From Bacillus sp. FJAT-45037 (lineage in GTDB: Bacteria; Bacillota; Bacilli; Bacillales; Bacillaceae_D): 64,000 bases of DNA. The position numbers and the translations under genes are program-made. Under the pieces are notes generated by a model. It was not told where the DNA came from. It saw only the letters and a list, made by a program, of their open reading frames with translations, and did not search any database. Of the stretch, positions 1 through 19,978 are shown one piece after another. The stretch is taken from assembly GCF_002797325.1 (NCBI RefSeq), contig NZ_KZ454938.1, positions 43,322-107,321 on the forward strand, given 5' to 3'. Position 1 is the stretch's first letter; each line of letters begins with the position of its first letter.

Positions 1-281
<281 letters not shown>

Positions 282-391
282 TGGAGTATTTTAACTCTAG
301 TCGATGTATGACCTTGGGTCATATGCGCTTTGGATCTTTTGTTCAGTTTTGAGAGAACACAAAACTCTCAACATAAGCTAAGGGAATAAGG

Positions 392-450
392 AACCACGCT
401 AAGTTCGCAACGTCCTGTTGCAACGCCTGGTACTTACATCCTGTAAGCAT
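392..450 (+). ncRNA. Bacillaceae-1-type twin-hairpin RNA, 16S-23S spacer, operon 1
   Basis: Two short hairpins lie in tandem: GCAAC-GTCCT-GTTGC and CTTAC-ATCCT-GTAAG. Both loops read RTCCT, and a conserved strand (CGCTAAGTTC upstream, AACGCCTGGTA between) frames them. This matches my memory of the Bacillaceae-1 RNA motif (two RUCCU loops, found near rRNA operons). The function is unknown. Downstream, TGTTCTTTGAAAACT resembles the rRNA leader box. Confidence 0.75.
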
Positions 451-548
451 TGTTCTTTGAAAACTAGATAATGAAATGTAAACATGAACGTTCATCGAAA
501 GATTGAACGAGAATGTCAAGAATTCAACAACCTTTTTTAATTTTTTTT

Positions 549-3485
<2,937 letters not shown>

Positions 3486-3511
3486 AAATTATTCTTGACA
3501 CATGTTTACGA

Positions 3512-3570
3512 AACCACGCTAAGTTCGCGACGTCCTGTCGCAACGCCTGGTACCCACTTCCTGTGGGCAT
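3512..3570 (+). ncRNA. Bacillaceae-1-type twin-hairpin RNA, 23S-5S spacer, operon 1
   Basis: The architecture matches the 16S-23S spacer copy, but the stems have changed with pairing kept: GCGAC/GTCGC and CCCAC/GTGGG. The second loop reads TTCCT, where all other copies have RTCCT, so position 3558 departs from the loop consensus. Confidence 0.72.
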
Positions 3571-3601
3571 TATCTAGTTTTGAGAGAACAACTCTCAATT
3601 T

Positions 3602-3732
3602 TATATTATTCACGAAGAGGATCAAAGAGTTCGAGGAAGCAACGTAGGTCCTACCCGGAGCGTATCAAGCATACGTGAGGATAGGAAGAAGGAAGCTGAC
3701 GAAGAAATCTGCCGATCATCTGAAGTGATAAG
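3602..3732 (+). repeat. ~125-nt structured insert in 23S-5S spacer, operon 1
   Basis: This block is present in operons 1 and 3 and absent from operon 2, where the spacer passes directly from the CTCAATTTT segment to 5S. It can fold into an outer stem TCCTACCC/GGATAGGA (one mismatch), an inner hairpin CGTAT-caagc-ATACG and a terminal hairpin ATCA/TGAT. It has no credible ORF. It differs from the operon 3 copy at one visible place (GGAAGAAGG against GGAACAAGG). Function unknown. Confidence 0.6.
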
Positions 3733-3848
<116 letters not shown>

Positions 3849-3852
3849 ATTT

Positions 3853-3886
3853 AAAAAGCATTCCATTTATGGGATGCTTTTTTTGT
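3853..3886 (+). terminator. Intrinsic terminator of rRNA operon 1
   Basis: The stem AAAGCATTCC-atttat-GGGATGCTTT is followed by a T run. The same hairpin ends operons 2 and 3. Confidence 0.92.
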
Positions 3887-4022
3887 CTGTATAATCTTAT
3901 AATGATCATCTGATTTCTTCTTTCTTATACTTAAACTCCATTTTCTATCGAGAGATATAATGGCCTCTCTAAAACGTTCAAACTTCCACTTGAATATTAA
4001 AAGGTTAATGGTCATAATATAA

Positions 4023-4038
4023 TCAAATGAATATTTGA
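4023..4038 (+). promoter_or_regulatory. CadC operator (cadO-like palindrome)
   Basis: TCAAAT-GAAT-ATTTGA is a perfect 6-4-6 inverted repeat just upstream of the cadC ribosome binding site. It closely resembles the cad operator of staphylococcal plasmid pI258 as I remember it. A TATAAT (4018-4023) abuts it, so bound CadC would block the promoter. I see no convincing -35 at ideal spacing. Confidence 0.75.
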
Positions 4039-4059
4039 ATGAAAAGTGAAGGTGATAAA

Positions 4060-4425
4060 GTGAGTAAAGATACATGTGACGTCTATAATTTTGATATAAA
4101 TAAAGTCAACTCAATCCAAATAATGATGGAGAGTGAGAGCATCGTTTCTTTGGCAAAACTATTCAAAATATTAGGTGATGAGAATAGAGCAAAAATTTCA
4201 TATGCGTTGTGTAAAAGTAATGAGTTATGTGTATGTGACATAGCTAATATTATTGGTGCTACAGTAGCTACTACTTCACATCATTTACGGACGTTAGATA
4301 AAGCGGGTATTGTTACATATCGAAAAGAGGGTAAGTTAGCTTTTTATTCTTTAAGAAATGATTCAATGGGTGAATTCATTATGAATACACTTAATCATGT
4401 GAAAGAAGAGATGGTTAATGTCTAA
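4060..4425 (+). CDS. cadC: CadC-like ArsR/SmtB metal-sensing repressor
   Basis: This is a winged-helix ArsR/SmtB repressor of 121 aa that should repress cadCA until Cd/Pb/Zn binds. I chose the GTG at 4060 because AAGGTGAT lies just upstream, it starts after the operator, and the resulting N-terminus (SKDTCD) aligns with pI258 CadC; an ATG at 4039 would add 7 residues inside the operator region. The ELCVCD metal motif (Cys57, Cys59), the recognition helix (SHHLRTL) and Cys6 are present. The residue equivalent to pI258 Cys11 is Asn10, and the alpha5 zinc-site His103 position is Met, so the metal sites differ from the prototype. The stop overlaps the cadA start. Confidence 0.88.
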   Translation: MSKDTCDVYNFDINKVNSIQIMMESESIVSLAKLFKILGDENRAKISYALCKSNELCVCDIANIIGATVATTSHHLRTLDKAGIVTYRKEGKLAFYSLRNDSMGEFIMNTLNHVKEEMVNV

Positions 4426-6538
4426 GTCCGACGAAAAGGTCTATCGTATTCAAGGTTTGACTTGTACAGACTGTGCTGCAGCATTTGAAGCAAATGTAAA
4501 GCGTATACCGAGCGTTAAGAGTGCTAAAGTCAACTTTGGTGCAGCTAAAATAACTGTAAAAGGTGTAGTCTCTATAAAAAGTATCGAAAAGGCGGGAGCT
4601 TTTGACAATCTACAAATTCGACATGAGAATGAACAAAAGGTAAAGCAAGTAACATTTTGGAGACAAAGAACTAATCTTAAGGTCTACTTTGCCGTTTTAT
4701 TTTTAATAGGAAGCTTTCTTTTAAGGTTACAATTGGGTGAAGAGCATATTCTACCTGTGATCGGTTATGCATTAACAATTATCATTGGTGGTTACTCTCT
4801 TTTTGTAAAAGGGATAAAAAATCTTATTCGAATGAATTTTGATATGTCGACGTTAATGACAGTAGCGATCATAGGTGCTGCCGCCATTGGGGAGTGGGGA
4901 GAAGGAGCGATTGTTGTCATTCTATTTGCCATAAGTGAAGCACTTGAACGGTATTCCATGGATAAGGCTAGGCAATCTATTGAATCATTAATGGACCTTT
5001 CCCCAAAAGAAGCGATAATTAGACGACATGGTGAAGAATTAGTAGTTAGGGCAGAAGAGATTCAGATTGGCGATACAATGATCATAAAACCTGGACAAAA
5101 AGTGGCAATGGATGGAGTCGTAGTAAAAGGTAGGTCTTACATAAATCAAGCCACTATAACTGGGGAATCGATACCGGTGGATAAGAAAGAAAATGATGTT
5201 GTATTTGCAGGAACGGTGAACCAAGAGGGTCTTTTAGAGGTCAATGTAACAAAGCGAGTAGAGGACAGTACTTTAGCAAAAATCATTCACCTAGTAGAAG
5301 AAGCTCAAGCAGAAAAGGCACCTTCTCAACAATTTGTCGACCGTTTTGCAAAGTATTATACACCAGCAATCATTTTATTTGCTTTATTTTTAGTGATGTT
5401 TCCACCTCTAGCGTTCAATGCTGAATGGAGTGAGTGGATATATCGAGGATTAACAGTATTGGTAGTTGGTTGTCCGTGTGCATTAGTGATTTCAACTCCG
5501 ATAGCTATAGTAACGGCCATTGGTAATGCCGCAAGAAATGGGGTATTAATTAAAGGTGGTATCTATCTAGAAGAAGCAGGATTAATGAAGGTAGTAGCAT
5601 TTGATAAAACTGGTACTTTAACAAAAGGTACACCTGTTGTTACAGATCTTATCCCTTTTCATAAATATCAGAAATCCCATTTAACCATAGCGGCGGCTAT
5701 TGAGAAGCACTCGCAACATCCACTTGCAACTGCGGTAGTAAAAAAAGCAGAGCAAAACAATTTAGATGTTGATGACTATTGTGTAGAAGATTTCCAAACT
5801 TACACAGGGAGAGGTGTGTCTGCTAGAGTACAAGATGACATGTACTTTATAGGAAGTCTAGCCTTTTTTGAAGAGAAGCTAAAAATGAAACTTCCTAATG
5901 ATATGAGAAAGGAAATTTCCAATCTTCAAAAGCAAGGAAAAACGGTCATTATTTTCGGATCAGAAAAACAGGTTATATTCATATTAGCTATAGCAGATGA
6001 AGTAAGAAGTTCTGTCGCTAATGTTGTCATTAGACTTTATGAATTAGGGATTGAAAAAATAGTTATGCTAACTGGTGACAATGAACAAACAGCAAAATCT
6101 CTTGGCAGAAAAATTGGTATGTCGCACATTCAAGCAGAGCTTTTACCAGAAGAGAAGTTAAATGTGATAAAGGAACTGAAAATATCACATGGGAAAGTCG
6201 CTATGGTTGGCGATGGAGTGAATGATGCACCAGCGTTGGCGGCTTCAAGTGTAGGAATAGCTATGGGTGGTGCAGGGACAGACACAGCATTAGAAACAGC
6301 AGATATTGCACTAATGTCAGATGATTTAAATCAACTAACATACACGATTGAATTAAGTCGTAAGGCACTAAGGATTATAAAACAGAATATATTATTATCA
6401 TTAACTATAAAGGTAATAGCGCTAATCTTAGTTATTCCCGGTTGGTTAACATTATGGCTAGCTATTTTTGCTGATATGGGAGCAACTTTAATCGTTACGT
6501 TGAATAGCTTACGCTTATTAAAGCTTAAAAAGAAATAA
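4418..6538 (+). CDS. cadA: CadA-type Cd/Zn/Pb-exporting P1B-type ATPase
   Basis: A 706-aa heavy-metal efflux ATPase of the cytoplasmic membrane. An N-terminal HMA domain carries GLTCTDC (residues ~13-19), and two membrane-helix pairs follow. The actuator TGES motif, the CPC transport motif (Cys352-Pro-Cys354), the phosphorylated Asp396 in DKTGTLT, the HP motif in the ATP-binding domain and GDGVND (598 onward) are all present. The CPC motif and the C-terminal ADMGATLIVTLN segment match the divalent Zn/Cd/Pb group rather than copper exporters. It overlaps cadC by 8 bp, so the two are translationally coupled and controlled by CadC. The base composition is more AT-rich than the purine genes, consistent with acquisition. 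The domains are intact. Confidence 0.93.
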   Translation: MSKSDEKVYRIQGLTCTDCAAAFEANVKRIPSVKSAKVNFGAAKITVKGVVSIKSIEKAGAFDNLQIRHENEQKVKQVTFWRQRTNLKVYFAVLFLIGSFLLRLQLGEEHILPVIGYALTIIIGGYSLFVKGIKNLIRMNFDMSTLMTVAIIGAAAIGEWGEGAIVVILFAISEALERYSMDKARQSIESLMDLSPKEAIIRRHGEELVVRAEEIQIGDTMIIKPGQKVAMDGVVVKGRSYINQATITGESIPVDKKENDVVFAGTVNQEGLLEVNVTKRVEDSTLAKIIHLVEEAQAEKAPSQQFVDRFAKYYTPAIILFALFLVMFPPLAFNAEWSEWIYRGLTVLVVGCPCALVISTPIAIVTAIGNAARNGVLIKGGIYLEEAGLMKVVAFDKTGTLTKGTPVVTDLIPFHKYQKSHLTIAAAIEKHSQHPLATAVVKKAEQNNLDVDDYCVEDFQTYTGRGVSARVQDDMYFIGSLAFFEEKLKMKLPNDMRKEISNLQKQGKTVIIFGSEKQVIFILAIADEVRSSVANVVIRLYELGIEKIVMLTGDNEQTAKSLGRKIGMSHIQAELLPEEKLNVIKELKISHGKVAMVGDGVNDAPALAASSVGIAMGGAGTDTALETADIALMSDDLNQLTYTIELSRKALRIIKQNILLSLTIKVIALILVIPGWLTLWLAIFADMGATLIVTLNSLRLLKLKKK

Positions 6539-6560
6539 CAATTTATTATTTAGAAGTACG

Positions 6561-6613
6561 AGTCAAAAAGAGGGGGAGCAATATTAGATCCTCGTTTCTT
6601 TTTGGCTTTTTTT
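6561..6613 (+). terminator. Terminator of cadCA
   Basis: A long imperfect stem (AGTCAAAAAGAGGGGGA paired with TCCTCGTTTCTTTTTGGCT) is followed by TTTTTT. It separates cadCA from the promoters of rRNA operon 2. Confidence 0.85.
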
Positions 6614-6676
6614 AGAGTGTAAAAGGCTTAACGTGTTTATAATATCTGAAAAACAATTAAGAATCTCAAAAAAATG

Positions 6677-6789
6677 TTGACGGTTGTCGATTAAGCTGGT
6701 AAAGTAGAATCTGTTGCTACAAAAGACAACATAGGAACAAAAAACATTTTTAAAAAGTTGTTGACTTTTGAATCTGAGATTGATATGAT
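6677..6789 (+). promoter_or_regulatory. Tandem rRNA promoters P1 and P2, operon 2
   Basis: P1 is TTGACG (6677-6682), 17 bp, TAAAGT (6700-6705). P2 is TTGACT (6761-6766), 17 bp, TATGAT (6784-6789). Both are sigma-A type and A/T-rich sequence precedes P1. The leader after P2 holds GTTCTTTGAAAACTGAAC, a boxA-like antitermination and processing region, before 16S. Confidence 0.88.
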
Positions 6790-6906
6790 AATAAAGTCGC
6801 TAACAACGACGCAACAAAAACGTTCTTTGAAAACTGAACAAAAGCCAAGCGAAAAAATGAGATACATGATATCTCGTCAATGTTTTATTTTGAGCAATCA
6901 AACACT

Positions 6907-8461
<1,555 letters not shown>

Positions 8462-8571
8462 TGGAGTATTTTAACTCTAGTCGATGTATGACCTTGGGTC
8501 ATATGCGCTTTGGATCTTTTGTTCAGTTTTGAGAGAACACAAAACTCTCAACATAAGCTAAGGGAATAAGG

Positions 8572-8630
8572 AACCACGCTAAGTTCGCAACGTCCTGTTG
8601 CAACGCCTGGTATTTACATCCTGTAAGCAT
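8572..8630 (+). ncRNA. Bacillaceae-1-type twin-hairpin RNA, 16S-23S spacer, operon 2
   Basis: As in operon 1, except that the second stem begins TTTAC rather than CTTAC. This replaces the closing C-G pair (CTTAC/GTAAG) with a wobble. Confidence 0.74.
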
Positions 8631-8728
8631 TGTTCTTTGAAAACTAGATAATGAAATGTAAACATGATTGTTCATCGAAAGATTGAACGAGAATGTCAAG
8701 AATTCAACAACCTTTTTTAATTTTTTTT

Positions 8729-11665
<2,937 letters not shown>

Positions 11666-11691
11666 AAACTATTCTTGACACATGTTTACGA

Positions 11692-11750
11692 AACCACGCT
11701 AAGTTCGCGACGTCCTGTCGCAACGCCTGGTACCCACGTCCTGTGGGCAT
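11692..11750 (+). ncRNA. Bacillaceae-1-type twin-hairpin RNA, 23S-5S spacer, operon 2
   Basis: Stems GCGAC/GTCGC and CCCAC/GTGGG, both with GTCCT loops. In this operon 5S follows within about 40 nt because the spacer lacks the large insert. Confidence 0.74.
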
Positions 11751-11790
11751 TATCTAGTTTTGAGAGAACAACTAACTCTCAATTTTCTAG

Positions 11791-11906
<116 letters not shown>

Positions 11907-11910
11907 ATCT

Positions 11911-11944
11911 AAAAAGCATTCCATTTATGGGATGCTTTTTTTTG
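11911..11944 (+). terminator. Intrinsic terminator of rRNA operon 2
   Basis: AAAGCATTCC/GGGATGCTTT hairpin with a long T run. About 22 bp beyond it are shared with operon 3 (TTTGTCTATGTAAATGGATAGG) but not with operon 1. Confidence 0.92.
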
Positions 11945-12145
11945 TCTATGTAAATGGATAGGGTAGGCTTCTGTGATTAATTGTTGAACGCCACAACTCT
12001 ATTTAAAAGATGCTTTTCATCTATATAAAATGATCTGTATGATGTGAAAGAGTTTTTAAGTCCGTAGGAGTAAGCAAGAATTTGCTATCAGGTGATTGGG
12101 TGTTTGTTAAATTAAAAGTTGATTATTCAAGAAAAAAATAATGAT
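11945..12145. other. AT-rich gap between rRNA operon 2 and the IS element
   Basis: Apart from the 22-bp segment shared with the region downstream of operon 3, I see no gene, promoter pair or repeat here. Confidence 0.5.
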
Positions 12146-12154
12146 AAAAATAAT

Positions 12155-13558
12155 CACTAGTGTTGCATAAATAACGATTGAAAATTCAGTCTTTGTTTTT
12201 CTTCCCGTTTGAGCCAAAAAAGCTAGTACCCAAGCAAAGGTGGCTCTGTCCATTTGGAAAAATATTTACAATTAAACGTGAGTGACGACGACATGACTTG
12301 GTTTAAGGAACGGTTTTCCCTTTGATCTTTCGTTCCCAATAATGCGCTGATTTCCACAAAAGTGCCCGCAAGTACCTGGTGATCTGCAAGAGTGTTTTCT
12401 TACTATTTGTTTTGAGTTGAATCAGCACGTTCAAGCTAAAGGCTATGAGTGCAATGAATACTTGATTCTCGATAGCCTCTTCACTTTGACCATAGAATTT
12501 CTTGACCCTAAGGTGTTGTTTGATCCACTTAAAGAACAATTCAATCGCCCAGCGTGATCGATACATCTCTGAAATTTCTTCTGCGCTCACATCAAATCGG
12601 TTCGTGATCAGTTTTAGTTCATTGCCTTTTGAATCGGCAACCTTCAAGAGACGAAAGACGTTTTCTGCCCGATTTTGAGTGGTTCCAATCAAGACCATTT
12701 GATCCGTGTGTACATTGGTTTCAGGCGGTAGTTCGAATTCATCAACCACATGTACAACGGCATTTTTACGTAGTCTAGAGAGGAAAAAATACCCCTCATC
12801 TGTCATTCGATCAAACCGTTCATAATCGAGATAACCGCGATCAAACACATACATGCATTCTTTGTCATCCACCATCACTTCTAGTTGGTTACGGTCATGT
12901 TCTTTAGCTGGTGTCAGCACAGCCTTTTCTGGATAAGAAGATCCTTCTTTCATGAATACAAGGCGTAAATGTAGCTTTACTCCTGCCTTCGTTTGGCGGA
13001 GTTTCGCCCATTTATGATTGGTCAGGTTCAACGGAAGTGTACTTGAGTCAATCACCTTTAATGGCATACTCCGTTTCTTTCCCGTGGTTTGATCCTGAAT
13101 TTGAGTGACTAAATCAAGGAACAACCTATGAAAAATCTCTGGGTTCATCCCATTTAACCGTCTTGATAACTGAGAGACACTGATAGACTCTAAGTTAACC
13201 CCACCTTGAAGGTCATCTTCGAGAAGAAAATCAATCAAGGCATGTAAACTTTCAACTTCTTCAAGCTGTGCGTACAGCAACAATTTCAGAAAAGATTCTG
13301 TCGTTAATTTCTTTGTATAATAATCTAAATGTAACGTTTTCACTAGTTCTTCAAATAATCGAAGATTTATTGGTGAAAACCATTGTCCAAATGAAGTTTT
13401 TCGTGTAATCTTGTCCATGAGTTGGTCCTTTATTTTTGGATTTGGACAGGTTACCACCTAACAAATCCATTATAAAGGACTTTTTCTTTGCTTAAAATGA
13501 AATAATCGAAGATTTTGAGTCTTTTTAATATTGTGAACTAATTAATGCAACACTAGTG
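12155..13558 (-). mobile_element. IS4-family insertion sequence, complete, 1404 bp
   Basis: The ends are inverted copies of CACTAGTGTTGCAT (the left continues AAA, the right AA). They are flanked by the perfect 9-bp direct repeat AAAAATAAT (12146-12154 and 13559-13567), which I read as the target duplication. One intact transposase gene lies inside on the minus strand. The visible target duplication and intact gene suggest a fairly recent insertion. The outer CACTAGTG is itself palindromic, so the outermost base of the IS is slightly uncertain. Confidence 0.9.
12303..13418 (-). CDS. IS4-family DDE transposase
   Basis: A 371-aa transposase from the ATG at 13418, chosen because AAAGGA lies at proper spacing and the MDKITRKTSFGQW start resembles the IS4Bsu1 transposase as I remember it; an upstream ATG at 13457 would add 13 residues. 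The catalytic motifs are the first Asp in VIDSSTL, the second Asp in VFDRGYLD and the IS4 signature Y-x2-R-x3-E-x6-K in YRSRWAIELFFKWIKQ. No frameshift is seen, so it is probably active. It is transcribed towards operon 2, against the rRNA direction. Confidence 0.93.
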   Translation of the reverse strand: MDKITRKTSFGQWFSPINLRLFEELVKTLHLDYYTKKLTTESFLKLLLYAQLEEVESLHALIDFLLEDDLQGGVNLESISVSQLSRRLNGMNPEIFHRLFLDLVTQIQDQTTGKKRSMPLKVIDSSTLPLNLTNHKWAKLRQTKAGVKLHLRLVFMKEGSSYPEKAVLTPAKEHDRNQLEVMVDDKECMYVFDRGYLDYERFDRMTDEGYFFLSRLRKNAVVHVVDEFELPPETNVHTDQMVLIGTTQNRAENVFRLLKVADSKGNELKLITNRFDVSAEEISEMYRSRWAIELFFKWIKQHLRVKKFYGQSEEAIENQVFIALIAFSLNVLIQLKTNSKKTLLQITRYLRALLWKSAHYWERKIKGKTVP

Positions 13559-13587
13559 AAAAATAATAAGTAATGACAAAAGAGTTG

Positions 13588-13701
13588 TTGACGGTTGTCG
13601 ATTAAGCTGGTAAAATAGAATCTGTTGCTACAAAAGATAACACAGGAACAAAAAAACACTTTTAAAAAGTTGTTGACTTTTGAATCTGAGATTGATATGA
13701 T
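13588..13701 (+). promoter_or_regulatory. Tandem rRNA promoters P1 and P2, operon 3
   Basis: P1 is TTGACG (13588-13593), 17 bp, TAAAAT (13611-13616). P2 is TTGACT (13673-13678), 17 bp, TATGAT (13696-13701). The sequence upstream of P1 has been replaced by the IS end and target duplication, which stop about 20 bp before the -35. The P1 -10 is nearer consensus than in operon 2. The 13568-13819 leader otherwise matches operon 2. Confidence 0.87.
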
Positions 13702-13819
13702 AATAAAGTCGCTAACAACGACGCAACAAAAACGTTCTTTGAAAACTGAACAAAAGCCAAGCGAAAAAAATGAGATACATGATATCTCGTCAATGTTTTA
13801 TTTTGAGCAATCAAACACT

Positions 13820-15374
<1,555 letters not shown>

Positions 15375-15484
15375 TGGAGTATTTTAACTCTAGTCGATGT
15401 ATGACCTTGGGTCATATGCGCTTTGGATCTTTTGTTCAGTTTTGAGAGAACACAAAACTCTCAACATAAGCTAAGGGAATAAGG

Positions 15485-15543
15485 AACCACGCTAAGTTCG
15501 CAACGTCCTGTTGCAACGCCTGGTACTTACATCCTGTAAGCAT
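15485..15543 (+). ncRNA. Bacillaceae-1-type twin-hairpin RNA, 16S-23S spacer, operon 3
   Basis: The same as the operon 1 spacer copy: stems GCAAC/GTTGC and CTTAC/GTAAG with GTCCT and ATCCT loops. Confidence 0.75.
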
Positions 15544-15641
15544 TGTTCTTTGAAAACTAGATAATGAAATGTAAACATGAACGTTCATCGAAAGATTGAA
15601 CGAGAATGTCAAGAATTCAACAACCTTTTTTAATTTTTTTT

Positions 15642-18578
<2,937 letters not shown>

Positions 18579-18604
18579 AAATTATTCTTGACACATGTTT
18601 ACGA

Positions 18605-18663
18605 AACCACGCTAAGTTCGCGACGTCCTGTCGCAACGCCTGGTACCCACGTCCTGTGGGCAT
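18605..18663 (+). ncRNA. Bacillaceae-1-type twin-hairpin RNA, 23S-5S spacer, operon 3
   Basis: Stems GCGAC/GTCGC and CCCAC/GTGGG with GTCCT loops, the same as operon 2. Confidence 0.74.
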
Positions 18664-18694
18664 TATCTAGTTTTGAGAGAACAACTCTCAATTT

Positions 18695-18825
18695 TATATT
18701 ATTCACGAAGAGGATCAAAGAGTTCGAGGAAGCAACGTAGGTCCTACCCGGAGCGTATCAAGCATACGTGAGGATAGGAACAAGGAAGCTGACGAAGAAA
18801 TCTGCCGATCATCTGAAGTGATAAG
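18695..18825 (+). repeat. ~125-nt structured insert in 23S-5S spacer, operon 3
   Basis: Near-identical to the block at 3602-3732 of operon 1. The TCCTACCC/GGATAGGA and CGTAT/ATACG stems are kept. Operon 2 lacks it. Confidence 0.6.
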
Positions 18826-18941
<116 letters not shown>

Positions 18942-18945
18942 ATCT

Positions 18946-18979
18946 AAAAAGCATTCCATTTATGGGATGCTTTTTTTTG
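18946..18979 (+). terminator. Intrinsic terminator of rRNA operon 3
   Basis: AAAGCATTCC/GGGATGCTTT hairpin followed by eight T. Confidence 0.92.
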
Positions 18980-19120
18980 TCTATGTAAATGGATAGGTAA
19001 GGTAATATAAGAATTTATTGGTAAGTTCCATCTGAATCAAGCACTTGAAGAAAAAATGCACATGTTCTTTTTAGATGATTTCTTTCTAGCGAGGTACTTC
19101 GAAGCAAGAGTTGCATAACT

Positions 19121-19204
19121 GGGGTCTTCTCTGTAGGAGAATATGGATGAGCCAGGACGTTACCGAGCACTTAAAAAGCATTCCGTTTATGGGATGCTTT
19201 CTTT
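19121..19204 (+). pseudogene. Decayed 5S rRNA 3' end plus rRNA terminator (relic)
   Basis: GGGGTCTTCTCTGTAGGAGA, then AGGACGTTACCGAGCACTTA and the hairpin AAAGCATTCC-GTTTAT-GGGATGCTTT, align with the intact 5S tail and operon terminator with scattered changes. The 5S body upstream is not recognisable. I read it as the remains of a lost or partly deleted rRNA operon end. The hairpin still looks like a working terminator (TTTCTTTT follows). Confidence 0.7.
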
Positions 19205-19380
19205 TGATTTTACAAGACTCAGTTAGTGTGCTTCTTTAAATAAACGACTCAAGCCGTTAACATAGCCACTTTTATCTAATCATAAGATTAAATAGTAGGA
19301 TCGAGTTATTAACATGAATAAATAGTTAATGCCGATCGATAGAAGATTTCATGACAATGAACTAAATTATTTAGAGAGAA
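19205..19380. other. AT-rich gap with no gene seen
   Basis: Together with 18980-19120 this makes about 400 bp between operon 3 and the next gene, broken only by the 5S relic. I see no other ORF, hairpin or promoter that I can support. Confidence 0.45.
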
Positions 19381-19698
19381 TCATTCAATAATTAATTCAG
19401 TCTGATGTCGATCCCAATATATTGGAGGTAGATGAGGATAATCAAATACGTATTTAAAGTACCACGTATATAGAAGTCTATGTTGATTTTCTAATGTATG
19501 ACGTTCGACATTATACTGTCTTAATTCACTTGTGACAGATTGTCCTGCTTCATGTTTTACTATGATCTCTTCTTGTAGCGACATCACCCGATCGGTTCTC
19601 GTTTCTATCATCTGATAACCTAGATACGTAACAAGACTATAGCAAACTACTAAGAATACAAAGAAGCACAGAAAAAGGGACTTTAATTCTTTTATCAT
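19381..19698 (-). CDS. Small single-pass membrane protein of unknown function
   Basis: 105 aa, family not recognised. The first ~28 residues are a strong hydrophobic helix (SLFLCFFVFLVVCYSLV), then a charged, probably coiled or helical segment and a C-terminal part rich in Tyr, Trp and His (WYFKYVFDYPHLPPIYW). This suggests an N-in anchored protein with an exported C-terminal domain. GAGAGGAGTG is well placed before the ATG, which makes it a likely real gene. It stands alone on the minus strand, divergent from its right-hand neighbour. Confidence 0.6.
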   Translation of the reverse strand: MIKELKSLFLCFFVFLVVCYSLVTYLGYQMIETRTDRVMSLQEEIIVKHEAGQSVTSELRQYNVERHTLENQHRLLYTWYFKYVFDYPHLPPIYWDRHQTELIIE

Positions 19699-19801
19699 GA
19701 GTACACTCCTCTCTTACTCGAACATAAAATGAGATGACGTATAAACCTGTCTAATAATAAACAAAACCGGTGTGAGGGTTGTCATCTTTTATTTACTATA
19801 T

Positions 19802-19831
19802 GTTCAAAGGGGAGAAGGTGTCCCTTTGAAC
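19802..19831. other. Perfect 10-bp inverted repeat
   Basis: GTTCAAAGGG and CCCTTTGAAC are separated by 10 nt, in the divergent region between two small genes. There is no T run on either side, so it is more likely an operator or RNA structure than a terminator. A wider AGATGAC/GTCATCT pair followed by TTTTATTT lies just to its left (about 19731-19795). Confidence 0.45.
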
Positions 19832-19978
19832 GGAGAACTTGTTTAGAAAAATATCATGTCAGAACATCCGACAAAGGTATTGAACGGACAAATTTGTGTG
19901 GGGTAAGATCAATATACTTACTTCTTAATACAAGAATCTAACGAGGCTATATTTGATATATGGAAGGGGGATCTGCTG

